Assembly: GCA_029938635.1 (NCBI GenBank)
Contig: JAOZUQ010000020.1
Location: forward strand, 1 to 41,156
Direction of reading: 5' to 3'
Length of the DNA stretch: 41,156 nucleotides
DNA from: Candidatus Aminicenantota bacterium
GTDB taxonomy: Bacteria > Acidobacteriota > Aminicenantia > UBA2199
Part shown: positions 31,907-40,608 of the stretch, in pieces
Position numbering within the stretch: the first letter of the stretch is position 1
Layout: every line of letters begins with the position of its first letter
Notes under the pieces: model-generated
Told to the model about the DNA's origin: nothing
The model's input: the letters and a program-made list of their open reading frames with translations, nothing else
Databases searched by the model: none
Position numbers and translations under genes: made by a program

Positions 31907-33940
31907 TCAGATCTTTATATTATCCCACTCATCCGGGTTATAATAGTATTTATAGTAAAAATAATTTCTCAGGATATTCTTTATATAATTACGTGTTTCG
32001 GAAAATGGTATCATTTCTATAAATTTTTCTTCCTCAAAATCTCCAAAATCTTCCAGCCATTGTTTAACTCTGTGGGAACCTGCATTATATGCGGCCAGAG
32101 CAAGGTATATTTTTCCTCCATATTTGTCAAGAAGCTCTTTTAGATGGGCTACTCCCAGTCTGATATTCACCTCCGGTTTATAAATATCATTTCGTCTCAA
32201 TCTTATGTTTACTTTTCTGGCAGTCAGTGCAGCAGTTCTATCTATCATCTGCATCAGGCCTTTTGCTTTTGCTGGAGATATGATATTTGGCCTGAACATA
32301 CTTTCTCTGTTGATCAATGCAAGAATCAGTTCTTTACTTACATCGTATTCAGAACTATATTTATCAATAATTTTTTCATATCTCAATGGTAGATATATTT
32401 CTTTCAAAAAGTTCGGGAGTACTATTTTTGAGTAATCACTGAAATTATTTCTAAATGAAATGAAAGTATGGTAATGGTCTCCAAGTTTGAGATAGATCAA
32501 TGTTTCAATAAGCTTCACGGAATTCATATCTTCAACCGGAAGCTCTTCATTATCCTTTATCCATGAGATGTATTCTAATGCCTCTTCAGAAAGTCCGAAC
32601 TTTAATAATTTTTTAATATTCTCTGTTATATCAAGAAATGGGGCAGTGCTTTTTTTGTTGAATAGTTTTTTGAAATTTGAGAGGTTTAATCTTTTTCCTC
32701 CGTCCTTAACCTGCGAGAAGCGGGCATAATAATAGGTGAAAGGGAATTCACTTATCCCCGGAAACATCTTGCCTTTTATAAAGGAAACCCAGAATGAATT
32801 TGCAATCCGGTATGGTAATAAAGGGGAGTGGCTTCCTTCAAGAAAAAGATCAGCACCACCTTTATCATCTCCGGATTTGATCTTAAGCCAGGCCGTGACC
32901 CATAAAGCCCTCCAGTAATTTTCACCATAATTATTTCCATTTGCTCTAATAACTGATATATATCTGGTAAAATACTCGATTGACAAATCGGTTTCACCTT
33001 TTATAAGGAAAAGCGATGCGATATCAAGAAGAAGCTGTTTGTATATATCTTTATCAGACATGATCTTTTCAAGGGTCTGATCAATATTTGAGAAATCATC
33101 ATCCCTTATTCTCATCTTAAGAAGGAGTTTCTCCTTCCCGGCAGTTAACCTCGCAGATCTTATCCTTGATAAAAGTACTTTTGAACCGGAATATCTCTTC
33201 TTTGAATATGCTATCTCAGCAGATATGAAATTTACAAGGTGTCTGTCCTTTATATATTTACTGATATTCCTGAATTCTGATAATCTGTTACTTTTCATCA
33301 TAATTTCCAGTTTCCGGTTCCAGAAAGACTGGTCGATCCCGCTCATTAATCCGATTATTTCTTTCTCGGTAATATGTTCTCTGATCTTTTTTGTACTGTG
33401 TGAGATATAAAGCTTTTTAAAAATTTCGAAGGAAGCTTTTTCATCTTTCAGATTCAGATATGATTTCAGAAGCATCACATCATAATTAAATCCGAAATTC
33501 CCGTTATTGTATTTACTTATATATCCGGAATATCTTTTTTTAATGAAAAGATTCTTCAGATGAAGCTTCTCTTTTTCAGTTTTGAGATAATTATCCTCAG
33601 ATTTAAAATTCTTTATAAAGTCATCTATTATGCCGTAACTTTTTTCCTTTAATTCTGAATTAAGAGTACTTAAGGTCAGGAAGTTATTGACAAAATCATC
33701 GTTAGTTTCAGGAGGACCAGCAGGTTTATATCTGACATCAGGTTTCAGATTAATGATTGTTGAGAATATCCTGTATTTTTCCAGTATCCCTGAATTGTAA
33801 TCCCCCATATTATTATGATGGATTTTATTATTGCTACCCAGCATGATTGTGATCAATAATGAGAGAGCAATTGATACGATTAAGATTAGTTCTAATTCAA
33901 AGATATATTGCAACCACTTATCTTTCTTAAATAGTCTCAA
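31907..33940 (-). CDS. Membrane-anchored lytic murein transglycosylase, SLT domain
   Basis: This 677-residue enzyme has one N-terminal membrane helix (~14-35). A long helical TPR-like body (~60-510) resembles the Slt70 superhelical ring. The C-terminal SLT lysozyme-like domain has catalytic Glu546 (INRESMF), SPAKAKGLMQMI, YLALAAYNAG and FSETRNYIKNI, which are the goose-lysozyme-like motifs. It cuts peptidoglycan glycans to 1,6-anhydromuropeptides in the periplasm. The start is TTG 33940, with GGAT 7 bases upstream, overlapping the preceding gene by 14 bases; no other start would retain the membrane helix. Compared with E. coli Slt70 it is anchored rather than soluble. Confidence 0.9.
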   Translation of the reverse strand: MRLFKKDKWLQYIFELELILIVSIALSLLITIMLGSNNKIHHNNMGDYNSGILEKYRIFSTIINLKPDVRYKPAGPPETNDDFVNNFLTLSTLNSELKEKSYGIIDDFIKNFKSEDNYLKTEKEKLHLKNLFIKKRYSGYISKYNNGNFGFNYDVMLLKSYLNLKDEKASFEIFKKLYISHSTKKIREHITEKEIIGLMSGIDQSFWNRKLEIMMKSNRLSEFRNISKYIKDRHLVNFISAEIAYSKKRYSGSKVLLSRIRSARLTAGKEKLLLKMRIRDDDFSNIDQTLEKIMSDKDIYKQLLLDIASLFLIKGETDLSIEYFTRYISVIRANGNNYGENYWRALWVTAWLKIKSGDDKGGADLFLEGSHSPLLPYRIANSFWVSFIKGKMFPGISEFPFTYYYARFSQVKDGGKRLNLSNFKKLFNKKSTAPFLDITENIKKLLKFGLSEEALEYISWIKDNEELPVEDMNSVKLIETLIYLKLGDHYHTFISFRNNFSDYSKIVLPNFLKEIYLPLRYEKIIDKYSSEYDVSKELILALINRESMFRPNIISPAKAKGLMQMIDRTAALTARKVNIRLRRNDIYKPEVNIRLGVAHLKELLDKYGGKIYLALAAYNAGSHRVKQWLEDFGDFEEEKFIEMIPFSETRNYIKNILRNYFYYKYYYNPDEWDNIKI

Positions 33941-34877
33941 AATTATATCCGTTCAATGCTTCCCTGTCCCCGTCTGCTAGAGTTTCTACCAATTGAACCT
34001 CAAATGGCCTCAGGTTTTTGTGTTTGCTAAGGTAGAGTTCCTTGGATTGGAGTATGGTTCCCTTCAATTCGTCATAAACCCGTTTACCCGCTCTAGCATC
34101 TTCAACCTGCTGTTTGTTGTAAAGGATCATATCATTAACAATTACTCTGGCGAGTCGTTCCGGATCGCTTTCCTTAATCTCGATGGGTTTAGATTCCGCA
34201 GAAACAACTACTTTCTCGAATGAATCGGATTTTGATTGGGGTTCGTCCTGATATTCCTGGGTTTTTACTTTAGTTATGATCCGCTGGCGGATAGGGAGGA
34301 GGTCCAGGCTCATCTCGCCTACAATTGAAATTATTTCGATCTCTTTAACTCCCAAACTGGCACCTGATAAAGCATCGGCATAAACCACAGCCTGAGGTTT
34401 CCCTTTTACAAAAAATGGTATCACAAGTATAGAATCAGGAGTAATGTTTCCGAATCGGCTGTAAATAAGATGATTATCTTTATGTTTTTGTGGATCTCCG
34501 TTATAGGGGCTTTTTTGTTCAAGCACATCTTTAAAAACAGTATCAGCTGATAAAGAAAAGAATATTTTCTTTAGATCACTATCCCTCATCGGAGATTCCC
34601 CATCCATAATCCCGGATCCGCCCCAGCCTACCAGTTTATCATCCCGGAGCAGGAAGATAGCTGCCCTGCTGCAGAAGAGATTTATCCCTCTCAGGAGGTT
34701 GGATATAAGATTGATCTGGTTGACCGAGGATGATATTTTTTTCACAAATGAATAAAGGTCGTCAATTGTTTGACCGCCTCCGAGGGAGGAGGAAAGTTTT
34801 TTCAATTCTTCGAGTTCCTGTAAAATACCGCTTTTTGTATTTTCAATTTTTGAAATTAAATTATCTTTATCGGACAT
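33927..34877 (-). CDS. GAF-like domain protein, function unknown
   Basis: This 316-residue soluble protein has an N-terminal coiled segment (~1-50), a region with GAF-like character (~55-190: NLISNLLRGINLFCSRAAIFLLRDDKLVGWGG, then SILVIPFFVKGKPQAVVYAD) and a charged linker. The C-terminal helical module (~235-310) begins DPERLARVIVNDMILYNKQQVEDA, a pattern I recognise as recurring in signalling or regulatory proteins of Acidobacteriota and Deltaproteobacteria but not characterised. AGGTGA precedes the ATG, and it begins 12 bases after the phosphoesterase stop. Its end overlaps the slt start by 14 bases, tying it to envelope genes. It may sense a small molecule or bind a partner; no catalytic motif is seen. 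Confidence 0.55.
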   Translation of the reverse strand: MSDKDNLISKIENTKSGILQELEELKKLSSSLGGGQTIDDLYSFVKKISSSVNQINLISNLLRGINLFCSRAAIFLLRDDKLVGWGGSGIMDGESPMRDSDLKKIFFSLSADTVFKDVLEQKSPYNGDPQKHKDNHLIYSRFGNITPDSILVIPFFVKGKPQAVVYADALSGASLGVKEIEIISIVGEMSLDLLPIRQRIITKVKTQEYQDEPQSKSDSFEKVVVSAESKPIEIKESDPERLARVIVNDMILYNKQQVEDARAGKRVYDELKGTILQSKELYLSKHKNLRPFEVQLVETLADGDREALNGYNFETI

Positions 34878-34889
34878 TTTATCACCTGT

Positions 34890-35627
34890 TTATACCCCAG
34901 ATTCAAGGCGGCTGGCAAGTAGTTCCGGAAGTCCGGCAGCCCTGATCTTTTTTTGCGTTTTTTTAACATTATATTCATATCTGGAAAATATAATCTCTCT
35001 TTTGTCTGAATCGTATATTATGAAACTTGACCGGGGGTTTTTGTCCCGAGGTTGCCCGATTGATCCTGGGTTTATAAGATACCTGGTATTCGGGTCAAGC
35101 TTTATCTTCTTGTCTGAATTCAGCGGAATAGCATTAAGTTTGTTGTTCCTCTGAAAATATATAACAGGGAAATGTGTATGACCGAAAAAGCCTATTGATG
35201 TCTTCATAAACTTTAAAGATTCTACTGCCTCAAATACAGAAAAAACATAATAATCCTCATCAAAAGTCGAGCCATGACAAATTGTAAGAAAGTGGTCAAC
35301 TATAACCGGGCCTTTTTTCAGTTCTTTTAGAAATTTTCTGTTATCATCAGATAGTTTTACTTTGCTCCATTCCGCAGAGAAAGCAGCCACAGGATTAAAG
35401 AGTGAAGATGATTCAAGATTGGAGATTACTTTGTCATGGTTTCCCCTTATTGAACAAGTATTTTTCATACTTCTGAAAAGAGAAATTGTATCATTCGGAT
35501 CGGCGCCATATCCAACAAGGTCCCCGAGAAACAGAAATTTATCAATTGAATCTGTGATCTTCAGAGATAGTAATTTTTCGAAAGCTTCAAGATTACTATG
35601 AATATCACTGAAAATAAGATATCTCAT
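34890..35627 (-). CDS. Metallophosphoesterase (calcineurin-like, YfcE/MJ0936 type)
   Basis: This 245-residue binuclear-metal phosphodiesterase has all ligand motifs in order: DIHSN (Asp8, His10), FLGDLVGYGADP, GNHD, CHGS and FGHTHFP. NPGSIGQPRD, the conserved loop of the YfcE-like subfamily, follows. Family members cleave phosphodiesters or phosphomonoesters, and some degrade cyclic nucleotides; the substrate here is unknown. GGGAAAGGG lies about 8 bases before the ATG. It is the first gene of a six-gene envelope operon and has its own promoter at 35670-35698. Confidence 0.9.
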   Translation of the reverse strand: MRYLIFSDIHSNLEAFEKLLSLKITDSIDKFLFLGDLVGYGADPNDTISLFRSMKNTCSIRGNHDKVISNLESSSLFNPVAAFSAEWSKVKLSDDNRKFLKELKKGPVIVDHFLTICHGSTFDEDYYVFSVFEAVESLKFMKTSIGFFGHTHFPVIYFQRNNKLNAIPLNSDKKIKLDPNTRYLINPGSIGQPRDKNPRSSFIIYDSDKREIIFSRYEYNVKKTQKKIRAAGLPELLASRLESGV

Positions 35628-35669
35628 TATCTGCCCTTTCCCCGGACTTCTCCGAATTTCATCTAAACT

Positions 35670-35698
35670 AGTATACTTGTTTCAGGAGAGTTATTCAA
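35670..35698 (-). promoter_or_regulatory. Promoter of the phosphoesterase-GAF-slt-ddl-ruvX-mltG operon
   Basis: On the minus strand, TTGAAT (35698-35693), a 17-base spacer and TATACT (35675-35670). The start near 35663 leaves a leader of about 36 bases with a ribosome-binding site. The match and spacing are good. Confidence 0.6.
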
Positions 35699-35730
35699 GA
35701 GATAAACCGATTTTGCAATTAGCAGATATT

Positions 35731-36597
35731 TCACAAAATCCCACTGACTTTTGAATAAAGTGCTGATGCATTATACGAGCTTCTGACAAATGGGCCTGAT
35801 TCAACAGCACGGAATCCCATTGTTTCACCCATCTCCTTTAGTTCAAGAAATTTTTCAGGAGTAATATACTCTTTTACTTTAATATTTCCAGGTGTTGGTT
35901 GAAGATATTGTCCGATAGTCAGAATATCGACACCGTTTTCAAGAAGTTCACTGAATAATACTTTAAGTTGTCCAGTGGTTTCACCCATTCCAACCATTAT
36001 TCCTGATTTAGTGATAAATTTCCTCGAACTTGAATAATTGAGGACAGAAAGTGATATATTGTAGTTTTCTTCTTGTCGGTTAACTGATTTATATAGTTCC
36101 CGGACAGTTTCTATATTGTGATTAAGAACATCAGGATTTCCCTGTAGAACTGTCTCAATAGCTTTTTGATCTCCATTGAAATCCGGGATCAGAACCTCTA
36201 TCTTCAGATCGGGGAAATCCTGCTTAAGTTTATCCAGGATTTTTTTATAATGTGCTGAACCACCATCGCTCAGATCATCTCTGGTTACCGAAGTTATTAC
36301 TACATATTTCAGTCCCATTATTTTCACCATCTCTGATATTTTCTCCGGTTCATACCTGTCAGGCTCCTCACATTGCCCGGATTCAACTGAGCAGAAACCA
36401 CAATTTCGTGAGCATATATTCCCAAGTGTTAAAAATGTTGCATGGTTTTTATTCCAGCATTCACTCATATTCGGGCATTTTGCATCCTGACAAATTGTAT
36501 GAAGTCCTCTTGAAGTGAGATCTTTTTTTAATTTAAAAAGATCCTCACCGGCAGGAATTTTTATCCTGAGCCAGTCAGGTTTTGGAGATCTTCTCAT
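35731..36597 (-). CDS. lipA: Lipoyl synthase
   Basis: This 288-residue radical SAM enzyme inserts two sulfurs into octanoyl groups on lipoyl domains. Both clusters are visible: auxiliary-cluster cysteines Cys36, Cys41 and Cys47 (CQDAKCPNMSEC) and radical SAM cysteines Cys62, Cys66 and Cys69 (CSRNCGFC). The C-terminal RSSY motif is at 272-275. The product GMGET loop and HNIETV are also conserved. lipB and lipoyl-dependent dehydrogenases are not present nearby. It begins 33 bases after the M24 peptidase gene, probably in the same transcript. The ribosome-binding site is weak (AAAG). Confidence 0.96.
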   Translation of the reverse strand: MRRSPKPDWLRIKIPAGEDLFKLKKDLTSRGLHTICQDAKCPNMSECWNKNHATFLTLGNICSRNCGFCSVESGQCEEPDRYEPEKISEMVKIMGLKYVVITSVTRDDLSDGGSAHYKKILDKLKQDFPDLKIEVLIPDFNGDQKAIETVLQGNPDVLNHNIETVRELYKSVNRQEENYNISLSVLNYSSSRKFITKSGIMVGMGETTGQLKVLFSELLENGVDILTIGQYLQPTPGNIKVKEYITPEKFLELKEMGETMGFRAVESGPFVRSSYNASALYSKVSGIL

Positions 36598-36630
36598 TTT
36601 GCGGTACTTTCTGAATACAGGATGGGCCTG

Positions 36631-37809
36631 CTATCTTATAAGGTAAATCTCTTTTTGTGGTGCGGAAAGCCACCGTGCTCCTTCGGCAGTAATGACAAGC
36701 ATTTCCTCAATTGTTACTACGCCATGATCTTTCAGATAGAGCCTTGGTTCAATGGTAAATATCTGACCCTCTTCAAGTTCAAGATATGGGAGCTTTCCAT
36801 ATCTTTCCCAGGATGGAGCAAGAAGAGCACTTCCGTCATGTGCTGTCCGGCCGACCTGATGTCCGAGAGCATGGGGATATTCAGTATATCCACGGGAAAC
36901 GATATAGTCTCTTGCGATCGTATCTATTTCGATGCCCTTGACACCTGGTTTTATTGCATCGAATGATAATTGTATCGATTTAACAATTGTATCAAAACCG
37001 TCCATAACAACGGCTGGAGGCTTAGTTTCTCCCTCTTTTAATACATACCATGTTCTCTGAAGGTCGGAACAATATTTTTCAACTATCACTCCGGAGTCAA
37101 TATTAAAAACCTGCCCCCTTTCCACTTTTCTGTCAGTGGGTCCTGAATGAGCTCCTGTATCCTGAGGCCCTGTAAATACTGAAGGGTTCATTTCTTCTTC
37201 CCAGGATGGTTTAAGGCCGAGTTTTTCACGTTCACCTGTTATAAAAGCGGCTATATCTTTTTCTGTCATACCAGGCCTTACAAATTCAGTAACCTTATCA
37301 TAAATGTCTAGAGTGATATCGATGGCTTTTTCTGTTCTTCTAATTTCCTCATCTGATTTTCTTCCTCTTAATTTTGATATTAATTCTTCAGCTGAAATGA
37401 TACGGTTCATATAGTCAGTACCCTCAAAAAGGGATTGGAGTTTTAGATATTTCCCGTATGTAAGTCCGTCTGAGGATGGAGAGTCAACAGAGTAGTTCAG
37501 TGCGATCTTCGATGGGTTCTTATCCCCCATGATCTCAAAAAGACTTTCTTTTGGTGAATTTGTATAAGGTATAACTTTATCAAACAGATCAAGACTTTCT
37601 ATCTTCTCTTTATCAAGATTCCCTACAATTGCATACTTTTCACCAGATTTTGTGAAAATGAAAAATGAAAGCCAGGTTACACCGGTACCGATGACAAAAT
37701 CCATAACAGGGTCTGCCAAAAGTTCGGATTCTTTCTCAACTATCATCCACATATCGATATCTAATTCTTTAAGAATATCTATGGACTGGGCTATTTTCTC
37801 TTTTTCCAT
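36631..37809 (-). CDS. M24-family metallopeptidase (Xaa-Pro aminopeptidase-like)
   Basis: This 392-residue protein has a creatinase-like N-terminal domain (~1-150) and a pita-bread catalytic domain. The dinuclear metal ligands are all present: Asp238 (NIDSG), Asp249 (CSDLQRTWY), His317 (HALGHQVG), Glu354 (TIEPRLY) and Glu368 (VTIEEM). Xaa-Pro peptidases release the N-terminal residue ahead of proline and usually act in the cytoplasm; no signal peptide is present. AGGAGG precedes the ATG and overlaps the stop region of the upstream foldase gene, 9 bases away. Strict Xaa-Pro specificity is not proven by sequence. Confidence 0.88.
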   Translation of the reverse strand: MEKEKIAQSIDILKELDIDMWMIVEKESELLADPVMDFVIGTGVTWLSFFIFTKSGEKYAIVGNLDKEKIESLDLFDKVIPYTNSPKESLFEIMGDKNPSKIALNYSVDSPSSDGLTYGKYLKLQSLFEGTDYMNRIISAEELISKLRGRKSDEEIRRTEKAIDITLDIYDKVTEFVRPGMTEKDIAAFITGEREKLGLKPSWEEEMNPSVFTGPQDTGAHSGPTDRKVERGQVFNIDSGVIVEKYCSDLQRTWYVLKEGETKPPAVVMDGFDTIVKSIQLSFDAIKPGVKGIEIDTIARDYIVSRGYTEYPHALGHQVGRTAHDGSALLAPSWERYGKLPYLELEEGQIFTIEPRLYLKDHGVVTIEEMLVITAEGARWLSAPQKEIYLIR

Positions 37810-37818
37810 CTGAGCCTC

Positions 37819-39741
37819 CTAGTTAAAACGGGCAACAACTGACTCCCTGATCTTATCGTAAAGTTTCTGGTTAATCCCTATCTGATATTTTGCTCTCTTG
37901 TTCATAATATAGGAAATAAAATAATTGTTTTTAATATCTTCAAGTTTTTTCTTATAAAATTGGGCTTTTTCTCTTTTAAAGTCTGCTTCAGATGAAACTT
38001 TTATTTTTTTGGCCCGGATAATTGCAATATTATCTCCGATCCTTAACGGTTTTGAGAACTTTCCTTCTTCACCAGTGAATACAATAGTGTCAAGCCCTTC
38101 AACTTTCCCGAGGTCAGCAAGTTCATTTCCACGCTTATAAGTAATACTTTCAAGCTTCATGTCATTTTTCTTAAGATAAGACTCAATCTGGCCTTTATCT
38201 GAAAAGTTGTTAAGAGAGGATGAGAATGATTCAGATTTGCTGATAGCATCAATAATCTGTTTGTCCGCGATAACAAGATCCTTTATTTTTCCCTTCACAT
38301 TTTCAAATAATTCATTTTCAGGTTCTTTGACTGAATTTAGTTGAACAATTGCAATCCCATCCATAAATTCTACCGGATAACTTATCTCTTTTTCATTCAT
38401 ATTAAAAAATTTTCTTGAAAGATATCCAAATTGATCCACATCTTTTACAGCTTCTCCACTTGTCAGATATTCCGTTTCTATGATCGATAGAGATTTATCT
38501 TTGCTAATAGCTGAAAGGTCGGTTGCCCCTTTAACTTTTGCATAAGCTTTATCAAGCTTTGTTTTTACTATCTTTTTTAACTCTTCTCTTTCCATGATAT
38601 TCTTTATCTTCAGTTTTGCAGTTTCATAAGGTTCCTGCTTCTCTGATGTCTTCTCTTTTGCAAAAAGTATTGCGAATCCGGACAGGGTATCAACAGGGTC
38701 CGAAATTTCACTCTGCTTCAGTGAATTGATTATACTTTGTTCCTGGGAAGTGAAACTTTTCCATTCTGAATATCCCCAGTCTCCACCATCTTTATTTTTA
38801 ATATCTGTTGAGTGGAGGCGTGCAAAAGACTCGAAGTTCTCTACATTGAGATCGCTTTTCAGGTCTTCCATCTTTTTCAATACTTCTTCTCTATTGTCTT
38901 CAGTATAGTTAACGAATAATCTGTAAATTCTGGTTTTTTCAGGAATCTGGAATTGTTCTTTGTTCTGTCTGAAATAATCATGAAAATCAGTGTCATTAAG
39001 TTTAAGATCTTTTTTGAAATCGTCATACTTCAATACAATAATACTTCCTTTTCTTTTTTCCGGAGTTTTGAAACTTATCTTGTTTTTTTCAAAATAATTC
39101 TGTAATTCCTGATCAGAAGTTGAAAAATCTGATTTTATTGAGTTGATCTTAAGTTTAACATAATCTAATTCGGCAGAATCATTCTCATTTTTATATCTCT
39201 CCCTGAGTGTAGTATTATCGACGATAATTGAAGCTGTTACTACTTCTTTTAGTTTATCATTTACAATATCACTTTTGAGGTCTGCCTCAAAGTCTTTGGC
39301 ATTGGTTCTGAAAATGGCAAGATATCTTTTATATTCACTAATGCCGACAAATTTTCCCTCCCTCTGAAAAGCAGGGAAGTTCACTATCATTTTCTTTAAT
39401 TCACTTTTAGTTGCTCGAAGGCTCAGTTTTTTTGCTTCATTTCGTATTATTTCTGAATTGATCAGATTCTGAAGTATCTGTTCGGGTAATCTCATCTGTG
39501 TGATCAATTCTTTGTTAAAATTGCCTTTCATCTGATTCTTGTAATTGTCCAGAACCTGGAACAACCGCTTCTGGTATTGTTCCACATTTATCTCCTGCTC
39601 TCCAACTTTAGCTATAATAGTTTCACTGGAGCTTCCTCCGGTAAAAATATCTGTAAAAGAGAACCCGAGTAGAAATACAATTATAACCAGCCACAGGGTC
39701 CATGAGTATTTTTTGAAGTCTTTTCTCATTGATCTTAACAT
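37819..39741 (-). CDS. PpiD/SurA-like periplasmic peptidyl-prolyl cis-trans isomerase
   Basis: This 640-residue inner-membrane-anchored foldase has one N-terminal helix (~15-33, WTLWLVIIVFLLGFSFTDIF), then a SurA_N-type chaperone region (GEQEINVEQYQKRLF, LPEQILQNLINSEIIRNEAKKL). A parvulin-like PPIC domain around residues 260-360 includes FARLHSTDIKNKDGGDWGYSEW. A second SurA/PpiD-like helical region follows. This is the PpiD layout, helping newly exported proteins fold at the translocon. Parvulin active-site conservation is imperfect, so isomerase activity may be weak. GGAGG lies 9 bases before the ATG. Confidence 0.88.
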   Translation of the reverse strand: MLRSMRKDFKKYSWTLWLVIIVFLLGFSFTDIFTGGSSSETIIAKVGEQEINVEQYQKRLFQVLDNYKNQMKGNFNKELITQMRLPEQILQNLINSEIIRNEAKKLSLRATKSELKKMIVNFPAFQREGKFVGISEYKRYLAIFRTNAKDFEADLKSDIVNDKLKEVVTASIIVDNTTLRERYKNENDSAELDYVKLKINSIKSDFSTSDQELQNYFEKNKISFKTPEKRKGSIIVLKYDDFKKDLKLNDTDFHDYFRQNKEQFQIPEKTRIYRLFVNYTEDNREEVLKKMEDLKSDLNVENFESFARLHSTDIKNKDGGDWGYSEWKSFTSQEQSIINSLKQSEISDPVDTLSGFAILFAKEKTSEKQEPYETAKLKIKNIMEREELKKIVKTKLDKAYAKVKGATDLSAISKDKSLSIIETEYLTSGEAVKDVDQFGYLSRKFFNMNEKEISYPVEFMDGIAIVQLNSVKEPENELFENVKGKIKDLVIADKQIIDAISKSESFSSSLNNFSDKGQIESYLKKNDMKLESITYKRGNELADLGKVEGLDTIVFTGEEGKFSKPLRIGDNIAIIRAKKIKVSSEADFKREKAQFYKKKLEDIKNNYFISYIMNKRAKYQIGINQKLYDKIRESVVARFN

Positions 39742-39757
39742 TTGTCCAAACCTCCAT

Positions 39758-39771
39758 ATCTATTAATAGAT
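39758..39771. repeat. Perfect 14-bp palindrome in the ppiD-like gene leader
   Basis: ATCTATTAATAGAT is its own reverse complement and lies 17-30 bases before the start codon of the ppiD-like gene, adjacent to its GGAGG. It could be a dimeric repressor site or a hairpin near the ribosome-binding site. AT-rich sequence makes chance more likely. Confidence 0.4.
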
Positions 39772-39816
39772 TTCATACCATTTGTTTTAAGTATAATGAT
39801 ATTGAGTTTAAGGCTT

Positions 39817-39845
39817 ATATTATTATAAAAACCCGATAAATTCAA
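39817..39845 (-). promoter_or_regulatory. Candidate promoter of the ppiD-M24-lipA operon
   Basis: On the minus strand, TTGAAT (39845-39840), a 17-base spacer and TAATAT (39822-39817), giving a leader of about 70 bases that contains the 14-bp palindrome. Confidence 0.4.
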
Positions 39846-39881
39846 GTGGAACGGTGGGAAACCCGAACGAAACGCGCGGCA

Positions 39882-39910
39882 TTGACATAAAAAAATTAAC
39901 GTACTATATA
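39882..39910 (+). promoter_or_regulatory. Promoter with consensus -35, predicting a leaderless mRNA for the gene at 39918
   Basis: A perfect TTGACA (39882-39887), a 17-base spacer, then TATATA (39905-39910). The -10 ends 7 bases before ATG 39918, and there is no Shine-Dalgarno sequence, so transcription should begin at about the start codon. Confidence 0.6.
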
Positions 39911-39917
39911 TTTCATA

Positions 39918-40580
39918 ATGGAAATGGATGCAAATGGAATAAGCAGATTGAATATCGGTAAAGAGATCGGACCTGAAACCCTTCCGAGTAAAAAAGATAT
40001 CGCGAAATTAAAAATCGAGATAATGCATTATCTTGAGACCATGGTGGAAGATAATCTTAGAAAATTTGTTCTAAAAAGAGATAAAGAGAATATTCTCGAT
40101 AAGAGTACTACTGAATTTTTCAGAAAAAGGAACAGGTATCGTGCAAGTAAAAAACTTCTGCAATATCTTGTAAAGATCATTGATGACCTTCCTGAAGATG
40201 ATATGAAACGTGATTTGAATTCAGATCATTTTAATGAATTCAAAAGACTGGTTGCATTCCAGTCTGAGCTTATGCAGGAGGAAGATGTTGTTATTGCCAT
40301 GGAGAGAGAATTTGAGAAAATGCGAAGAGAAAAAAAAATCAATCTGTGGTACTTCAGAGGGCAAATGAGAAGTGCGATCAATGAGATAACTGAATTGATC
40401 CGACAAGCTGATAAACCTGTTCCGGAGAGTTATCACAAATTGTTTAAGGCACTAAGCAGACTATCATCATTCTGGTTCTATGTGAGAGGAGATGATGAAA
40501 AGCGGGTAAGAATAGCAGATGTGTACATTCATAAATTATTGAGAGTTCTGATAAGCAGATTTCCCGAAATCAGAGGCTGA
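39918..40580 (+). CDS. Uncharacterised helical charged protein
   Basis: I do not recognise this 220-residue protein. It is soluble, with no signal peptide or membrane segment, strongly charged and predicted almost wholly alpha-helical (for example KKDIAKLKIEIMHYLETMVED and a central EREFEKMRREKK stretch). Clusters of aromatic and basic residues occur near the C-terminus (SSFWFYVRGDDEKRVRIADVY). There are no cysteines and no obvious nucleotide-binding motif. It is expressed from its own consensus-like promoter and ends in an intrinsic terminator, so it appears to be a real, monocistronic gene. ATG 39918 fits the promoter; an ATG six bases later is an alternative. Neighbours (foldase and guanine deaminase) give no functional hint. 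Confidence 0.7.
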   Translation: MEMDANGISRLNIGKEIGPETLPSKKDIAKLKIEIMHYLETMVEDNLRKFVLKRDKENILDKSTTEFFRKRNRYRASKKLLQYLVKIIDDLPEDDMKRDLNSDHFNEFKRLVAFQSELMQEEDVVIAMEREFEKMRREKKINLWYFRGQMRSAINEITELIRQADKPVPESYHKLFKALSRLSSFWFYVRGDDEKRVRIADVYIHKLLRVLISRFPEIRG

Positions 40581-40608
40581 GTTCAATACTGAACTTTATC
40601 TTTTTTTT
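40580..40608 (+). terminator. Intrinsic terminator of the gene at 39918
   Basis: AGTTCA, loop ATAC, TGAACT (40580-40595), followed by TTATC and a run of eight T. It overlaps the stop of the uncharacterised gene and the last codons of the convergent deaminase gene. Confidence 0.7.
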
